Shown here: piece after piece, positions 20,714 to 31,800 of the stretch
Position numbering within the stretch: position 1 is the stretch's first letter
How the letters are laid out: the number at the start of each line of letters is the position of its first letter
Origin: Posidonia oceanica
Lineage: Eukaryota; Streptophyta; Magnoliopsida; Alismatales; Posidoniaceae
Reading direction: 5' to 3'
DNA: 64,000 nucleotides
Assembly (NCBI GenBank): GCA_037176725.1
Contig: JAZBRS010000044.1
Span: forward strand, 5,208,001-5,272,000
Notes under the pieces: model-generated
The model's database searches: none
Told to the model about the DNA's origin: nothing
The model's input: only the letters and a program-made list of their open reading frames with translations
Position numbers and translations under genes: made by a program

Positions 20714-21069
20714 AACTTGCCTATGTCGTTTTTAGCTCTTTTCCTGGGTTTTTGCCAGAGGAAACGAGATGGGAGGCTGGGAAACTACAAATAGTCTATG
20801 AAATCAAGGAAGCATCTCTGTTAACTCAATTCCAATTTTAAATCTGAGTTCAAGTGAAGGATACCTAGGGTACTTGGACTTGTCATGAGCCCAAGCGAGT
20901 TAGTTCTGCCACAGCCAACAACCTGAGTCTAGGTAGGGTCTAGTGATGCTTTAAAGAAGTCAAGGAGTATCTGAAAGATGTGTTGTCAAACTTAGGCATG
21001 AGATTTGGGGCGCCTCAAGGTTTCTACCCTCAAACGAACTCTCAGAAATGCGAAAATAGGATATCTACA

Positions 21070-21084
21070 GATGCCCCTCATTGG
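21070..21084 (-). promoter_or_regulatory. Polypurine tract of element C
   Basis: The minus strand reads CCAATGAGGGGCATC directly before the LTR TGTAGATATCC. It shares the core GAGGGGCATC with element D. Confidence 0.85.
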
Positions 21085-21910
21085 AGTTGATCTTGGAATA
21101 AGATCGGGTCCAAGGCAAGAACGATGTTCTATTGAGCATTTCCTGAAAAGGGGAGCTCTATCTCAATCAATTTGTCACTGAAGTAGCCAAATAAAAGATA
21201 AAAAGATAATTTAAATTGCCATCAAATTGGAGACTCAGGCATGGAGGGGTCAAGTCGGTTTCGGATCTTGTGTCGCAGTCGAAGTCAAGACCAGGTCAAC
21301 CATGTGTGTTCCAATGGGCAAGCACTAAAGGAGAAATCGTAGGATGTTATTCTAGCACGATCGAAAGGAGAGTGTGATATCTTGTTTGAGACTTTACTCA
21401 GATAAGAATTGATCAGAGGATAGGTACAAACTGGGTTAGCTCTAGGAGAATCCTATGACTAAAGGGTTTCTAACACTCTTGAAGAATGATGCCCCGTCCG
21501 TGCTTCACTTCCAATGATATGAGACAAAGCATGGATGGATGATTCAAACATACTATGATAATGCAAGGTCAACATGCAATGCAATGAATGGTCCATATGC
21601 TAGGTTAGGCCGACGGGGTACGGTTGGTCCCAAACCATATGGACATATGCAAAATAAATGAATGCAATTCGTTGTGGTCAAGTGTTTTCCGTCCTAGAGT
21701 GTGACCAGCACTCTCTGGAAAGGATCATCGTCCCATAGCTCGATTTGGTAAATAAAGAGGTTCCGTGCAAAGAGAACCGGGTGAGGGAGTGAACCCTTCA
21801 TTTGCTAATCCGATGTGTCGTCTGGTGTTTGCAGTAGTTGTGGCAGGTGGTGCGTGAACTCAAGGCAAGAGTTCACTCTTTGGCTTAGCAGTAGTCTGTC
21901 CTAGTGGTAT
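21085..21910. other. Element C 3' untranslated region
   Basis: Non-coding. At about 21690-21760 it contains, on the minus strand, a hairpin AGAGTG/CACTCT followed by a TTGACCACAA-like tail. This resembles the hairpin units of element A at 1618-1992. No gene. Confidence 0.5.
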
Positions 21911-21961
21911 AGTCGCCACTTTCATGGGCGGCTGAACCAGTCGCCACTTTTTGTGGTGACG
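21911..21961. repeat. C-family token dimer upstream of gene C1
   Basis: Units at 21911 (AGTCGCC, nine bases, GGCGGCT) and 21939, 28 bp apart. A TATA-like GATAAAAG follows at 22025, with the same roughly 60-65 bp gap as in the LTRs. Confidence 0.85.
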
Positions 21962-22024
21962 CACGATCTCCTGGCTTATTTAATTCAGAAACCGTTTTAA
22001 ACCCTAGTTCTTTTGATAGGGGGA

Positions 22025-22032
22025 GATAAAAG
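22025..22032 (+). promoter_or_regulatory. TATA-like box of gene C1
   Basis: GATAAAAG, 58 bp before the C1 start codon. Confidence 0.4.
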
Positions 22033-22089
22033 ACGGCCGTCCTTGCTTTTCAGGAAACATTCTACACAAGTAAACCCCTTATCTTGACC

Positions 22090-23448
22090 ATGAAGCTTCC
22101 TTCCTTCTCTTCTCCGACCTTCCAAGTAAAGAGGGTGGTTGATATTCGCAACCACTTGATGAAAGCTATTCGGAATGACAGGGTAAATTCTCCTCTTAGT
22201 CTTTGCATGTTTTCTTTGTGGTTTAGCTTCTGAAGGTTGCTTGTTTAGGCCGTAGTGAACCTCACGGGATGCCCGGATTTCCACAATTCCTTTCGATATA
22301 CTTTGCCATGGGTGGCTGGCTTGATCAATTGTGCAGAGAACAACAGACATCTCTTCGTGTGTAGTGGTTTTGACAAGCTCCTTGACTTGATCCGCACGCC
22401 TGTGCCTTGGCTGTTGTTGCACGCCTTGATGGCTTTTTGGAATGGTTCCTCCAACACCTTCAATCTCCCTTGCGGAGAGACATTGATTACGTGTGAGGGG
22501 GTATCCTCTTTGCTTAGGTTGGCGGCAGAATCTACTGAGGCGATGGATGATCGCTTCGCCATTTCCGTCGAGACAGTGGATTCCAGGAAGATAGGCAGGT
22601 ATTTAGCAATGGACCTGGAGGCTAGCAAGGCTTTGATGCACTCGGGGAGACTCTTTCTTCGAGGCCTGTGGGAGGTTCTTAGCACCAGACAACTTGCTGA
22701 AGCAGAGCTGAGGAAGTGCTTGTTTGTGGCAGTTGGCGGCTTTGCCTTGTTTGCAGATGCAAATTTCACAATGGATCTTCACCATGTGGATCTCCTGATG
22801 TTGGTCGCTGTTCGTCCAGATTTGTGCTTGGCTCCTGCTGTGCTGGCTTACACCATGGAGGGGCTCACCAGTGCCTCTTGTTCAGGGAAATTCTTGGGTT
22901 CTCCATTGCTGCTGCACAGGTGGTTCATGTCCCATTGCTATTGTGATACAGATTTCACAGGTCTGAGCTTCCACGACTCTGTTCTCCGTCTGGGAAGCTT
23001 GTCACTATAGGATTTTGACTTTGTTTCGAAGCTGCCTGGAGCTCACAAAGCGCGGGTGATGAGCACAGCTCACAGTGACCTTGAGCTTGTCCTGGCGGGT
23101 GCCACATCATTTGTGCTGTATCCCATCCATCGTTGCCCCCGTTTACTGAATTAAGAGCTAGTTGTCCAGGCTGATGCAGTTCTGACTCCTCCGATCCACG
23201 TTCGCAAGGAAGATGGTGACTGGGATGAGCGGATGGTCTTGGAGTACATAGCCCGTTGGGTTTATATTGGTAGGTGAGTGTCTCTGAGTGCGCCTCGGCT
23301 TTCTGCAACTGCTCGGGAGTCCCAGGAGACGAAGTACGTGAAGTGGTACGCACGGTGCTGCCCCACTCTTCAGAAGTATGTTGATGACAAGCAAGAATTC
23401 CTGAAGATGCTTGGGCTCAACCGCTCGAGCATGGCACTGCATGGCTGA
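22090..23448 (+). pseudogene. C1: two-exon PMD-like gene, antisense to element C, three stops
   Basis: Exon 1 is 22090-22182 (31 codons), then a 66-bp phase-0 intron (22183-22248, GTAAAT to TTTAG), then exon 2 from 22249 to a TGA at 23446-23448. Intron position, phase and size match B1. PMD features: FDKLLDLIRTPVPW, then AFWNGSSNTFNLPCGETLIT, CLFVAVGGFALFADANF and MEGLTSASCSGKFLGSPLLLHRWF. The C-terminal part (FVLYPIHRCP, VKWYARCCPTL) aligns with B1. In-frame stops at 23008 (TAG), 23152 (TAA) and 23272 (TGA) interrupt it without frameshift; each could come from a single C-to-T change. Full frame is 430 codons versus 459 in B1. Probably not functional as full length; a 278-residue product would be possible. 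Confidence 0.8.
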
Positions 23449-23650
23449 TTATGTTTTAAATTTTAATTTTAAGTTGTGTTGAACCATGTCTTATCTTTTA
23501 AGTTTAAGTTCGGATTGAATTATGTTTCAGTTCTTGAATTATATTTTGGGTTGAATCATATTTTAGCTTCTGAATTGTGTTTTGTCGTTTGTTAATGTAT
23601 GAGTTCGTGTTTTAGGGGGAATTAAGGGATAGAAACCCTCTGCCGTTGTT
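23449..23650. other. C1 3' flank
   Basis: AT-rich 3' UTR-like sequence with repeated TTGAATTATGTTT pieces. No gene. Confidence 0.4.
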
Positions 23651-23816
23651 AGCCGCCACTCCTTGTGGTGCCCTGTTGAGTCGCCTCTTTGTAGGGCGAC
23701 TAGCCTCGCGCTTCTTTAGAGGGTTCAAATCGAGATGGGAAAGTTGGCGCGCGAAGAGCTGGGTGAAGCGCCTGTTGAAGTGGCGTCTAATTGAGTCGCC
23801 TCTTCTACTGGCGACC
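23651..23816. repeat. Four C-family tokens upstream of gene C2
   Basis: Two dimers at 23651 and 23679 and at 23766 and 23794, each pair 28 bp apart. The unit at 23679 has perfect arms AGTCGCC and GGCGACT. The cluster ends 187 bp before the C2 start codon. Confidence 0.9.
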
Positions 23817-24002
23817 AGGTTACGAGTCCAGTAGCCAAAACTGGCCATTGCCCCTATTTTCAGAGGTTTCAAACCTCTTTCCTCCCTTCCCCTCTATCCA
23901 GCGCACGCGGTTCCTCTGGCTGGGTGTGGCGGCGGCGGCGTGGGGGCTCCAGCATGGTGCGACGGCGACGGCGTGGGGGTCCTCTTGCTTCCTCCTCCTT
24001 CG

Positions 24003-27000
24003 ATGGCCAGCGACGGCAGTGAGGATGACGGCGTGGACGTTCCTGTTCCTCCTTCCTCCTCCTCGATGGCGAGCGGCGATGAAGGCGGCAGTGCGGGTGG
24101 CCCGAGCGATGGGTCTCGTCGGCGACGAAGGTAGTCTTCCTTTCCTTCCCCTTTTTCTGATTTTATTTACTTGTTTGTTATTTTTTTGAATTAGGAATGT
24201 AATTAAGATTAGAATGTGGATTTAGACTTAGGATTATTGTAGGAATTCTAGCCTAGTTTTAGTTTAGAAATTCCAATTAAAAATTCAGTTTCTTTTGTTT
24301 AGTTTTTACTTAATTTAATTGAATCCTGTTTAGCTTAATTAATTTAGTTTTAAATCCTGTTGTGATTAGTGTAGTCTAACTAAATGCCGTTTGTAACTTA
24401 GTTTAGTTCTTATTGAATTTCGTTGTAATTAATTAAATTTTGTTGTAATTTTATTGTTCTTAAATTCTGTTGTTTAGCTTAGTAAATTTTGTTGTAATTA
24501 ATCCTTAAATTTTGTTGTTAGTTCTTTTGTTTATGTTATTAGTTCTGTTTTTAATCAATTCTCTTATTTTAGTTCTGTTGTTATGGAAAAACTGAACTTT
24601 AAGTTCTTATCGCGGAGTTTTAGGTTTAAGTTTGGTTTAGTTTATGTTTATGCAAATTCAGTTGTTTAAAGTTATTCTTGATGTAAATGCGAAAATGAAA
24701 CGTGAATGTGAATGTGAATGTTAAATGTGAATTTGAATGTGAATTGGGAATGTGAATGTTAAATGTGAATTTTGGGAATGTGAATGTTAAATGTGAATTT
24801 TGGTGTTTAAATGTGGATGGTTACCTATTTTGGTGTGAAATGTGATTGTTTATTCAGTCTTTCTTTGTAGAATGTATTTATGTTGTTAATTTGTAGGAAA
24901 ATAAATTTTTTAGTCGAAATTATAGGAGAGGTTATGGCGAATTTTTCCCAGAATTTTTAAGAGATTTTATGGAATTCATTTAAATGTAGAGGGATTTACT
25001 TTGGGATTTAAATGTGTAAAAAGGATTCCATTGATAAATTTTAATTAGATTGTTAATGGATTAATTCGGAATGAAGGAATTAATGGTATTTTTGTTACTT
25101 AAATGGATAAGTAAAAGGTTTGTAAAACTTTGAGGTAATTCCAGTTGGATTAGAGTTGGATTTTCAGATTTTAGAGGTTGGCTTTTAAAGATTGAATTTT
25201 AAGGATTGAACTTTTAAAGATAAACTTTTGAAGATAGATTTTTAAAGTTAAACTTTTAAAGATAGATTTTTAAAGTTAAAATTTTAAGGCTAAAATTTTA
25301 AAGTTAAATTTTTAAAGTTAAAATTTTAAAGTTATCATTATTACTATTATTTTTTGAAGTTGGGTTTTGAAGTTGAAGTTAATTTTGGATTTTTAGGCTT
25401 GGATTCTTAGATAAGCATTTAGAGCTGGGTTTTTAAATCAAGCTTTTAAGTTGAAGTTTTAAAGTTGGGCTTTAGATTTGATGATTTTATGGATTTTTGT
25501 TGAATTTTAGAGTTAATGATTTGTTAATGGATTTATTCAGAATAAAAGGAAGATAAATTTTCTTTGTGAGTATTTATCGGATAATTAAGAAAGGGTTTAT
25601 ATGTTACGTTAATTATTCAAAGAGTTAGCATTAAGGTGATTTTTAATGGTTGATGTGTTTGATTAATGTTGAAAAGATTAATTAAAGTTTGAAATGATTA
25701 AGGTTTGAAATGGTTAACTAATGTTGAAAAGATTGATTAAGGCTTGAAATGGTTAATTAATGTTGAAAAGATTAATTAAAGTTTAAAATGATTTAAGGTT
25801 TGAAACGGTTAATTAATGTTGAAAGGATTAATTAAGGCTTGAAATGGTTAATTATTGTTGAAAAAGATTAATTAAGGTTTGAAATGATTAAGGTTTGAAA
25901 CGGTTAATTAATGTTGAAAAGATTAATTAAGGCTTGAAATGGTTAATTACTGTTTAAGTTAGCATGGATTGAGCAAACTCTACTCGTGCTGTTGTTCCAG
26001 GGTCTCTGATGTGGAGGTTGAGACAGGGAGGGATGAGGCCGGTCCTTCCACCGTGGAGGCGAGCTCCTCTCATCCCCGCAAGCTTCGGGCGAGGCGTTCA
26101 CGTGCGCCGTCTCTTGTCCCGCCTAAGGTTGGTGACGGGGGTGCTCCTGATCCAGGTGCGTCCCCTTCTCCTCCCAGGAGAGCCCGTACAGCGGTAGAGC
26201 TCGCAGAGCTAGGACAGGTGAGGTCTATGTGTCTTTCGGCTTTTATTAAGTTACTTTGTTTGATTATTATTAAGTTACTAATGTTTTTAATGTTTTCTTT
26301 TATGCCAGATGCCATTGTCGAGCCGGACGCGCTTTAGCTGGGCTGACTTGCACGAGACGTACCTCGACCTCCCAGAGTTCTAGCGAGGGAGATTTGCAGG
26401 GATGGGCTTCAGCCACTTCTTGGAGATCATGCCTTTTGAGATTCACTTGGGACTGCTGGTTTCTTTTGCTGAGAGATACAACAAGAGTTCCGGCAGCTTC
26501 ATCTTTCGCGTAGGCGAGATGATGATTACCCTGGAGGACGTAGTGCGGCTGGTGGGTCTGAGGGTTGACGGAGAGCCTGTGATAGTGCCTTTGTAGCCTG
26601 ACTATAGTGCTGAGCTAGAGGCTTGTTATGGTGTACAACCTCCCCCTTCTGGTCGCTTCCATACACACGTCAACATCAAGTGGCTGAAGGATCGACTGGA
26701 CGACCTTCTTCTTGTTGACGAGGTGACCCCGGAGATAGCGGATCAGCAGCTCCGGCTCTTTTTGTCCATTCTGTTTCATAGGCTCTTCTTCAGCACATCT
26801 TCTCAGATGTTACATGCCGGTTTTGCTCCTCTCCTTCTTCAGGTGGAGAGGATCGGTAGATACTCTTGGGGCTCAGCCGTGTTGGTCTATTTGATCTCCC
26901 GGCTAGAGTCTTTTGCTGTGGGTCAGACCCGCTCTCTTTCAGGCTGTCTGCCTCTTTTCCAGGTTTGTGCTTTATTTATTTGCTTGCCTTCTGTTTGTTT

Positions 27001-28851
27001 GACTGTTGCTGACTTGGAATTGTTGCTTTGCGTGACAGACCTGGATCTTTGAGCACTTCGTGTACCTCCGACCTGGAGTGCCAGGAGATGGTCCCGTCGA
27101 GTTTCCTTGGGCTCGGCGGTGGAGCGAGGTGTAGCTAGCTCCGGAGCGGATTCGTCCTGTGAGACATCTGGGCCGCTTCCTGTTAGAGATCCTCCCAGAG
27201 GAGTGGGTGAGTTTCAGCGCTTAGATCCTTCTTTCTCTCACAGTTTACTGGTTTCTGACTGATTTGTGCTTGCAGGTTGTCTGGAGACCCTACTCTGAGG
27301 GTGAGAATGCTGATGAGGAGCTCGTGGCACGCGGTTCCCACTTGTTCTTTCGGGAGTGCTGGCTTTTTAGCCTCTTCCGATGTCACTACATCTAGATGGG
27401 CCGTGTTTTGCGACAGTTCGGCCTTCAGCAGGTCATTTCGGCGTCGGGTCCTGCGGATTGCTCTCAGGGATCCATTTCGAGAGGTCGGAGCGATGCTCCT
27501 CAGCAGTTTGGAGAGCAGCTCGAGAACTGGCGCTCAGGTGGCACAGAGCCCCTTTCTGGTGGTTCTGCAGAGACAGAGGCGGCGTAGAGGACCTGGTTTG
27601 ATTCTGAGTTTAGCCGTCTGATCGTCTTCCACCGTGACATCTTTTATGGTTGCTCCAATGTACCGATGGGCACTGGTCCTAGTGAGAGCGTCGGCGACCT
27701 CCGTCGCGAGTTGGCGATTGCCCGCAGCCATATTGAGGAGCTGGTAAGCAATCCCTTTTGGTGTTGTGTTATTCGACTGCTCCTTTACTTGTTCACTTGC
27801 TTATGCATCTCCCTTGTTTGTGTAGATAGACGCTTTAGAGAGGATGACTGAGGTGTGCAGGACTCAACAGGAGGAGCACTCTTTGAGAGTGGTGGAGCTG
27901 GTGAGGGAGAGGGACGAGCTCCTGTCTCAGATGGACAAGCTTCGAGCACGAGTGAGTAGTGTTTCCCTTTGTTAGTTGTTGGTGCCTGTTTCTGCTTGTC
28001 TAATTGTCATGTTTACTTCGATACAGGCCGAGGGTGCTTCAACAAGTGCAGAGCTTGCCCTTACTGCCACCACAGGTCCAGCCGCTTCCCACGCTGAGGG
28101 CGTGCTTGCTGGGGAGGTTCGAGCTCGCGATTCAGAGGTATTTCCGCACTTTTCTTGCTTTAAGTACTTGTAAATATCTATCCTCTAACTTGTATGGCTT
28201 CATTGTGCAGATTCAGGCGATGATGGATTTGAACCACATGCCTCCGGCTACTGGTCCTACTCAGAGCCAGCTGGACGATGCCTTGGGGCGTGCCGAGGAG
28301 TTACAGGGGCGTCTCAGTCAGGTGGAGCGGGAGCGTGACAACCACATCCAGGAGTTAGAGGCTCGTGTGGCGGCATCTGATGTGGCAGCGGCCAGGGCTC
28401 AGTTTGAGGCTTCTTCCCTGAGAAGGGTATTCCTGTTCTGTCTTTAATGCTTTAGTTGTAGCTAGCCTTTCTGCTTTTTCGTTTATAAACTGCTCTTATT
28501 CTGTGATTTGTTTTATTTCAGTTGAGCAATTTCCATGGGCGGCAGATGTGGGAAATGGAGATACGGCTGATGCAGACAGAGACAGTGGTCGCGACAGTGC
28601 TTCTTGGTGTTGATGTGGCTGATCTGATGCCTGCCCCTGTTACTGCAGCTCCTGCGGGGTCGGGGCATTCTAGGGTCTTGATGGCTGAGCAAATTGCGAG
28701 AGCACGGTCTTCTCCTCACCTTGAGATGGTTCGCTCCATCTTGAGGGAGTCTTGGGAGAGGAGTCGGAGTGAAGCGACGTCTTCTGTGGCGCGGCCCGCA
28801 CCGAGGCCTCCAGGCGGCAAACGCGAGGGTAGCGGCGAGTTCAGCCATTGA
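24003..28851 (+). pseudogene. C2: nine-exon PMD protein with coiled-coil tail, antisense to element C
   Basis: Exons by splice sites and phase: 24003-24130, 26001-26217, 26309-26962, 27039-27206, 27276-27743, 27826-27951, 28027-28137, 28211-28426 and 28522-28851. They total 806 codons in one frame. Exon 1 is acidic and Ser/Gly-rich. Exon 3 has the PMD core (MGFSHFLEI, then GEMMITLEDVVRLVGLRVDG). Exons 4-5 have WIFEHF, VVWRPY and VLRQFGLQQ, typical of PMD proteins. Exons 6-8 are coiled coil (e.g. LVRERDELLSQMDKLRAR). Five TAG stops interrupt exons 3-5 (26381, 26594, 27132, 27393, 27585). It is the homologue of B2. Intron 1 is 1.87 kb and AT-rich. Element D sits 12 bp after the stop codon, in the 3' UTR. 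Likely non-functional in this copy. Confidence 0.8.
24131..26000 (+). repeat. AT-rich repetitive first intron of C2
   Basis: Contains short arrays: GTGAATGTTAAATGTGAAT-like (24690-24850), TTTTAAAGTTAAA-like (25180-25340) and GGTTAATTAATGTTGAAAAG-like units (25640-25950). The donor GTAGTC and acceptor TTCCAG keep phase 2 across the intron. No ORF inside. Confidence 0.7.
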
Positions 28852-28858
28852 GCTTGTA

Positions 28859-28863
28859 CCTTT
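28859..28863. repeat. Target-site duplication of D, left copy
   Basis: CCTTT directly before LTR D at 28864, matched by CCTTT at 52013-52017. A five-base duplication is standard for gypsy integrases. Confidence 0.95.
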
Positions 28864-31800
28864 TGTAGCGATCCCAGTGTTCGGATCGTCCATGCACGTT
28901 GCCAAAGCTCGCGTGCACCGATCGGAATCAGGCTCACTATTAGCGGCTATGTCCGAGAAGGAAGACCTAACTCGAAAACATTTAAAAAAAGGAAAAAGGG
29001 AAAGAAAAGAAGAAGATAAGACAAAATCGGAGTCGCCACCAAGTCTATTAAATCGGAAGACGAGGAAAACCGGGAGAATGCGTGAATAATCGCGCAAAAC
29101 CAAGCAAAAGATGCAATGCAGGGCAATGCAAAAGAAATGAGATGCAAATAAATGCAAATGATGTGACTCGTGCCTAGGACAAGGGCAATATGGTCATTGC
29201 GGGCCAAGAGAGGGTAAGGACTCCTGTTACGCGCGGGGAAGGTGTTAGGCACCCCCGACACGCCCGAGAATTGGTCTTTCTAGGCTTACGCTCGCATATG
29301 CAGGGAAATGCAGACTTTGAATGCCTAAGTGCTAATGAATGCCTGTCTAAATGCTCAAAGGTGTGCTCTAAGTGATGAAAGACGATGCAAGGAAGTAAAC
29401 GTGCAACCTAAGCGCTCAGCAACGCTGTCTGTGTTCCGAACCGGGCGGAACCTGGCTCGTGAGAACTCCGGACAGTAAGCATCATCGCCCTATGTGCAAG
29501 TGCAGGCGAAAAAGCGAAACAGCGAGAAAAACCATGCAATGCGATCGACATGCAAGGGAAAACGGCGTAAACACGCAAAACAAGGCGAGAAACAAGGAAG
29601 GCACGCGGAACGGAGCAAAAGAACAAAACCGGCACGCAAAACAGGCGGGAAAGCAAGACTGCACGCAAAACAAGGCGAGAAAACTAAAGGGCACGCAAAA
29701 CGGTGCAAGACAAAGAAGCGGCACGCAAAAAGGAGCGAGAAAACTTGAAAGCACGCAAAACGGAGCGAGAAAGCTTAGAAGCACGCAAGACGGTGCAAGA
29801 CAAAGAGGCGGCACGCAAAACGGAGCGAGAAATCAAGACTGCACGCAAAACGAGGCGAGAAGACTAAAGGACACGCAAAACGGTGCAAGACAAAGAGGCG
29901 GCACGCAAAACGGAGCGAGAAAACAAGACCACACGCAAAACGAGGCGAGAAAACTAAAGGGCACGCAAAACGGTGCAAGACAAAGAAGCGGCACGCAAAA
30001 CGGAGCGAGAAAACTTGAAAGCACGCAAAACGGAGCGAGAAAGCTTAGAAGCACGCAAGACGGTGCAAGACAAAGAGGCAGCACGCAAAACGGAGCGAGA
30101 AATCAAGACTGCACGCAAAACGAGGCGAGAAGACTAAAGGGCACGCAAAACGGTGCAAGACAAAGAGGCGGCACGCAAAACGGAGTGAGAAAACTTGAAA
30201 GCACGCAAAACGGAGCGAGAAATCAAGACTGCACGCAAAACGAGGCGAGAAAACTAAAGGGCACGCAAAACGATGCAAGACAAAGAGGCGGCACGCAAAA
30301 CGGTGCGAGAAAACAAGGCTGCACGCAAAACGAGGCGAAAAAACTAAAGGGCACGCAAAACGATGCAAATGGCATGCTAATGAATGCAGTGCAGGGGTTC
30401 AGGAGGACATACCTGGAGATCCGGGAGTCTGATCGGAGATCTGCTTGGTCCATGCTGAAGAGCGCTTCGCTGCGGTCGCCTGGGCAGCTTACTTGAGGGG
30501 ATCCAACGGCCGGATTGGAAGATATCGCAGCTTCGGAGCAGAAGGGCCAGAACAGGGGAGAAGAACAGATCTAAGTGTTCAGGAGGCCCTAGGGATGTGC
30601 GAAAGGTCCTCCCAAGTGAAGGGGAGTTAAAAGTGCTTAGTGTGTGCAAAGGGGATGCTTAAATGCAAGATTAAATGAGTGCAGAATGCATGCAAAGCAA
30701 GAAAAGACAAAGAAAAGCAATTCGGAAAGGACAGGGATTCAAAAGCATTTTTGAAGAAAGAAAGGGGCTAAAACGCAAATTTTCCAGAAAACGGGGGTTC
30801 TGAGGAGTCCAGGAATGCAAGTGGAGGGCCTTCATGCAATTTTTGCAAGCATAGGAGTCAAAATGCAACTCAGGGGCAAAACAGTCCTTTTTACACGGTT
30901 TTTGAAAGATGCAAGGCTCTATGTGTGATTTTTAAATCATGCAAGGGTCAAAAATACAATTTTATATGGAAAACATGCTCTGAAAAATAAGGGACAGGAC
31001 TACAGTGCAATTTTTAAAAAGAACAGGGTCAAAAAATGCAATGCAATAAGCTAAAAATGTATGCAAGAGTTACTGTCCATTTAAAATGGACCTAAATGCA
31101 AGTATGAAGAAACAAGGGAGTAAATATGCAATGCAGTATGCAAAAATCAGAAATAAGACCTAAGTTACTACAGTTTAGAGGATCAGACAGTAAATATAAA
31201 AAACTAGAGGGGCCCAGAACGCAATTTTATATGGTAAAATACATGCAATTAAATAGACTGATTTAAAACAGGACCTAAGTGCAATAATGTAAAGCAGAGG
31301 GACTAAAGCATAATATTTTGTAACTGAAACGCACAGTAAAAGGACTATCATGCAAATATTAAAAAACATAAACAGATCATGCAATTTAGTATGGTTTTAA
31401 ATTAAAAACAAAGCAGCTCAACTGACATAAGGACCAGAACGTAAAAATAAGGAAACTTAAGCTAAACCTGCAATATTTACATCTAAAACTTTATTAAAGA
31501 AAAAAATAAATGAACAGTGGCCGCCGGCGGTCGACGAGCACTGTAGCAGAACGCCGTCAGTACTCGTCGCCGCCGACAGGGGAGGTTGGGGAGGCGCAGA
31601 CCGGCGGAGCTTGGTGCTGGCGTTCGTCCGGAGCTCTGGGAACTGTCCGGAGTTCGCTCTGCTGGCCAGAGCGTCGCGGAGGTCAGGAGACCGGCGCCGG
31701 AGAAGAAAGGAAGGTCGGCGAGTCGCGGGCGGCACTGGAGGTCCGGAAATGCGGTTCTGGTGGGCGGAAAAGCAGGAGAGGAAGGAGGGAGAGCTGAGGG

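Larger units (their letters stand above)
19535..21069 (-). repeat. 3' LTR of element C, 1535 bp
   Basis: TGTAGATGTG at 19535 to ATATCTACA at 21069. The polypurine tract (inverse) follows directly. It contains ten palindromic tokens (20245-20713) and, on the minus strand, a TATA box at 20174-20185. The start is repeated at 63242. Confidence 0.9.

Noticed and set aside
29459..30496. Plus-strand 345-codon frame in LTR D as a repeat protein
   Set aside because: It follows only from the stop-free 30-bp repeat, is open on the other strand too, has no domain, and lies in an LTR antisense to the element.
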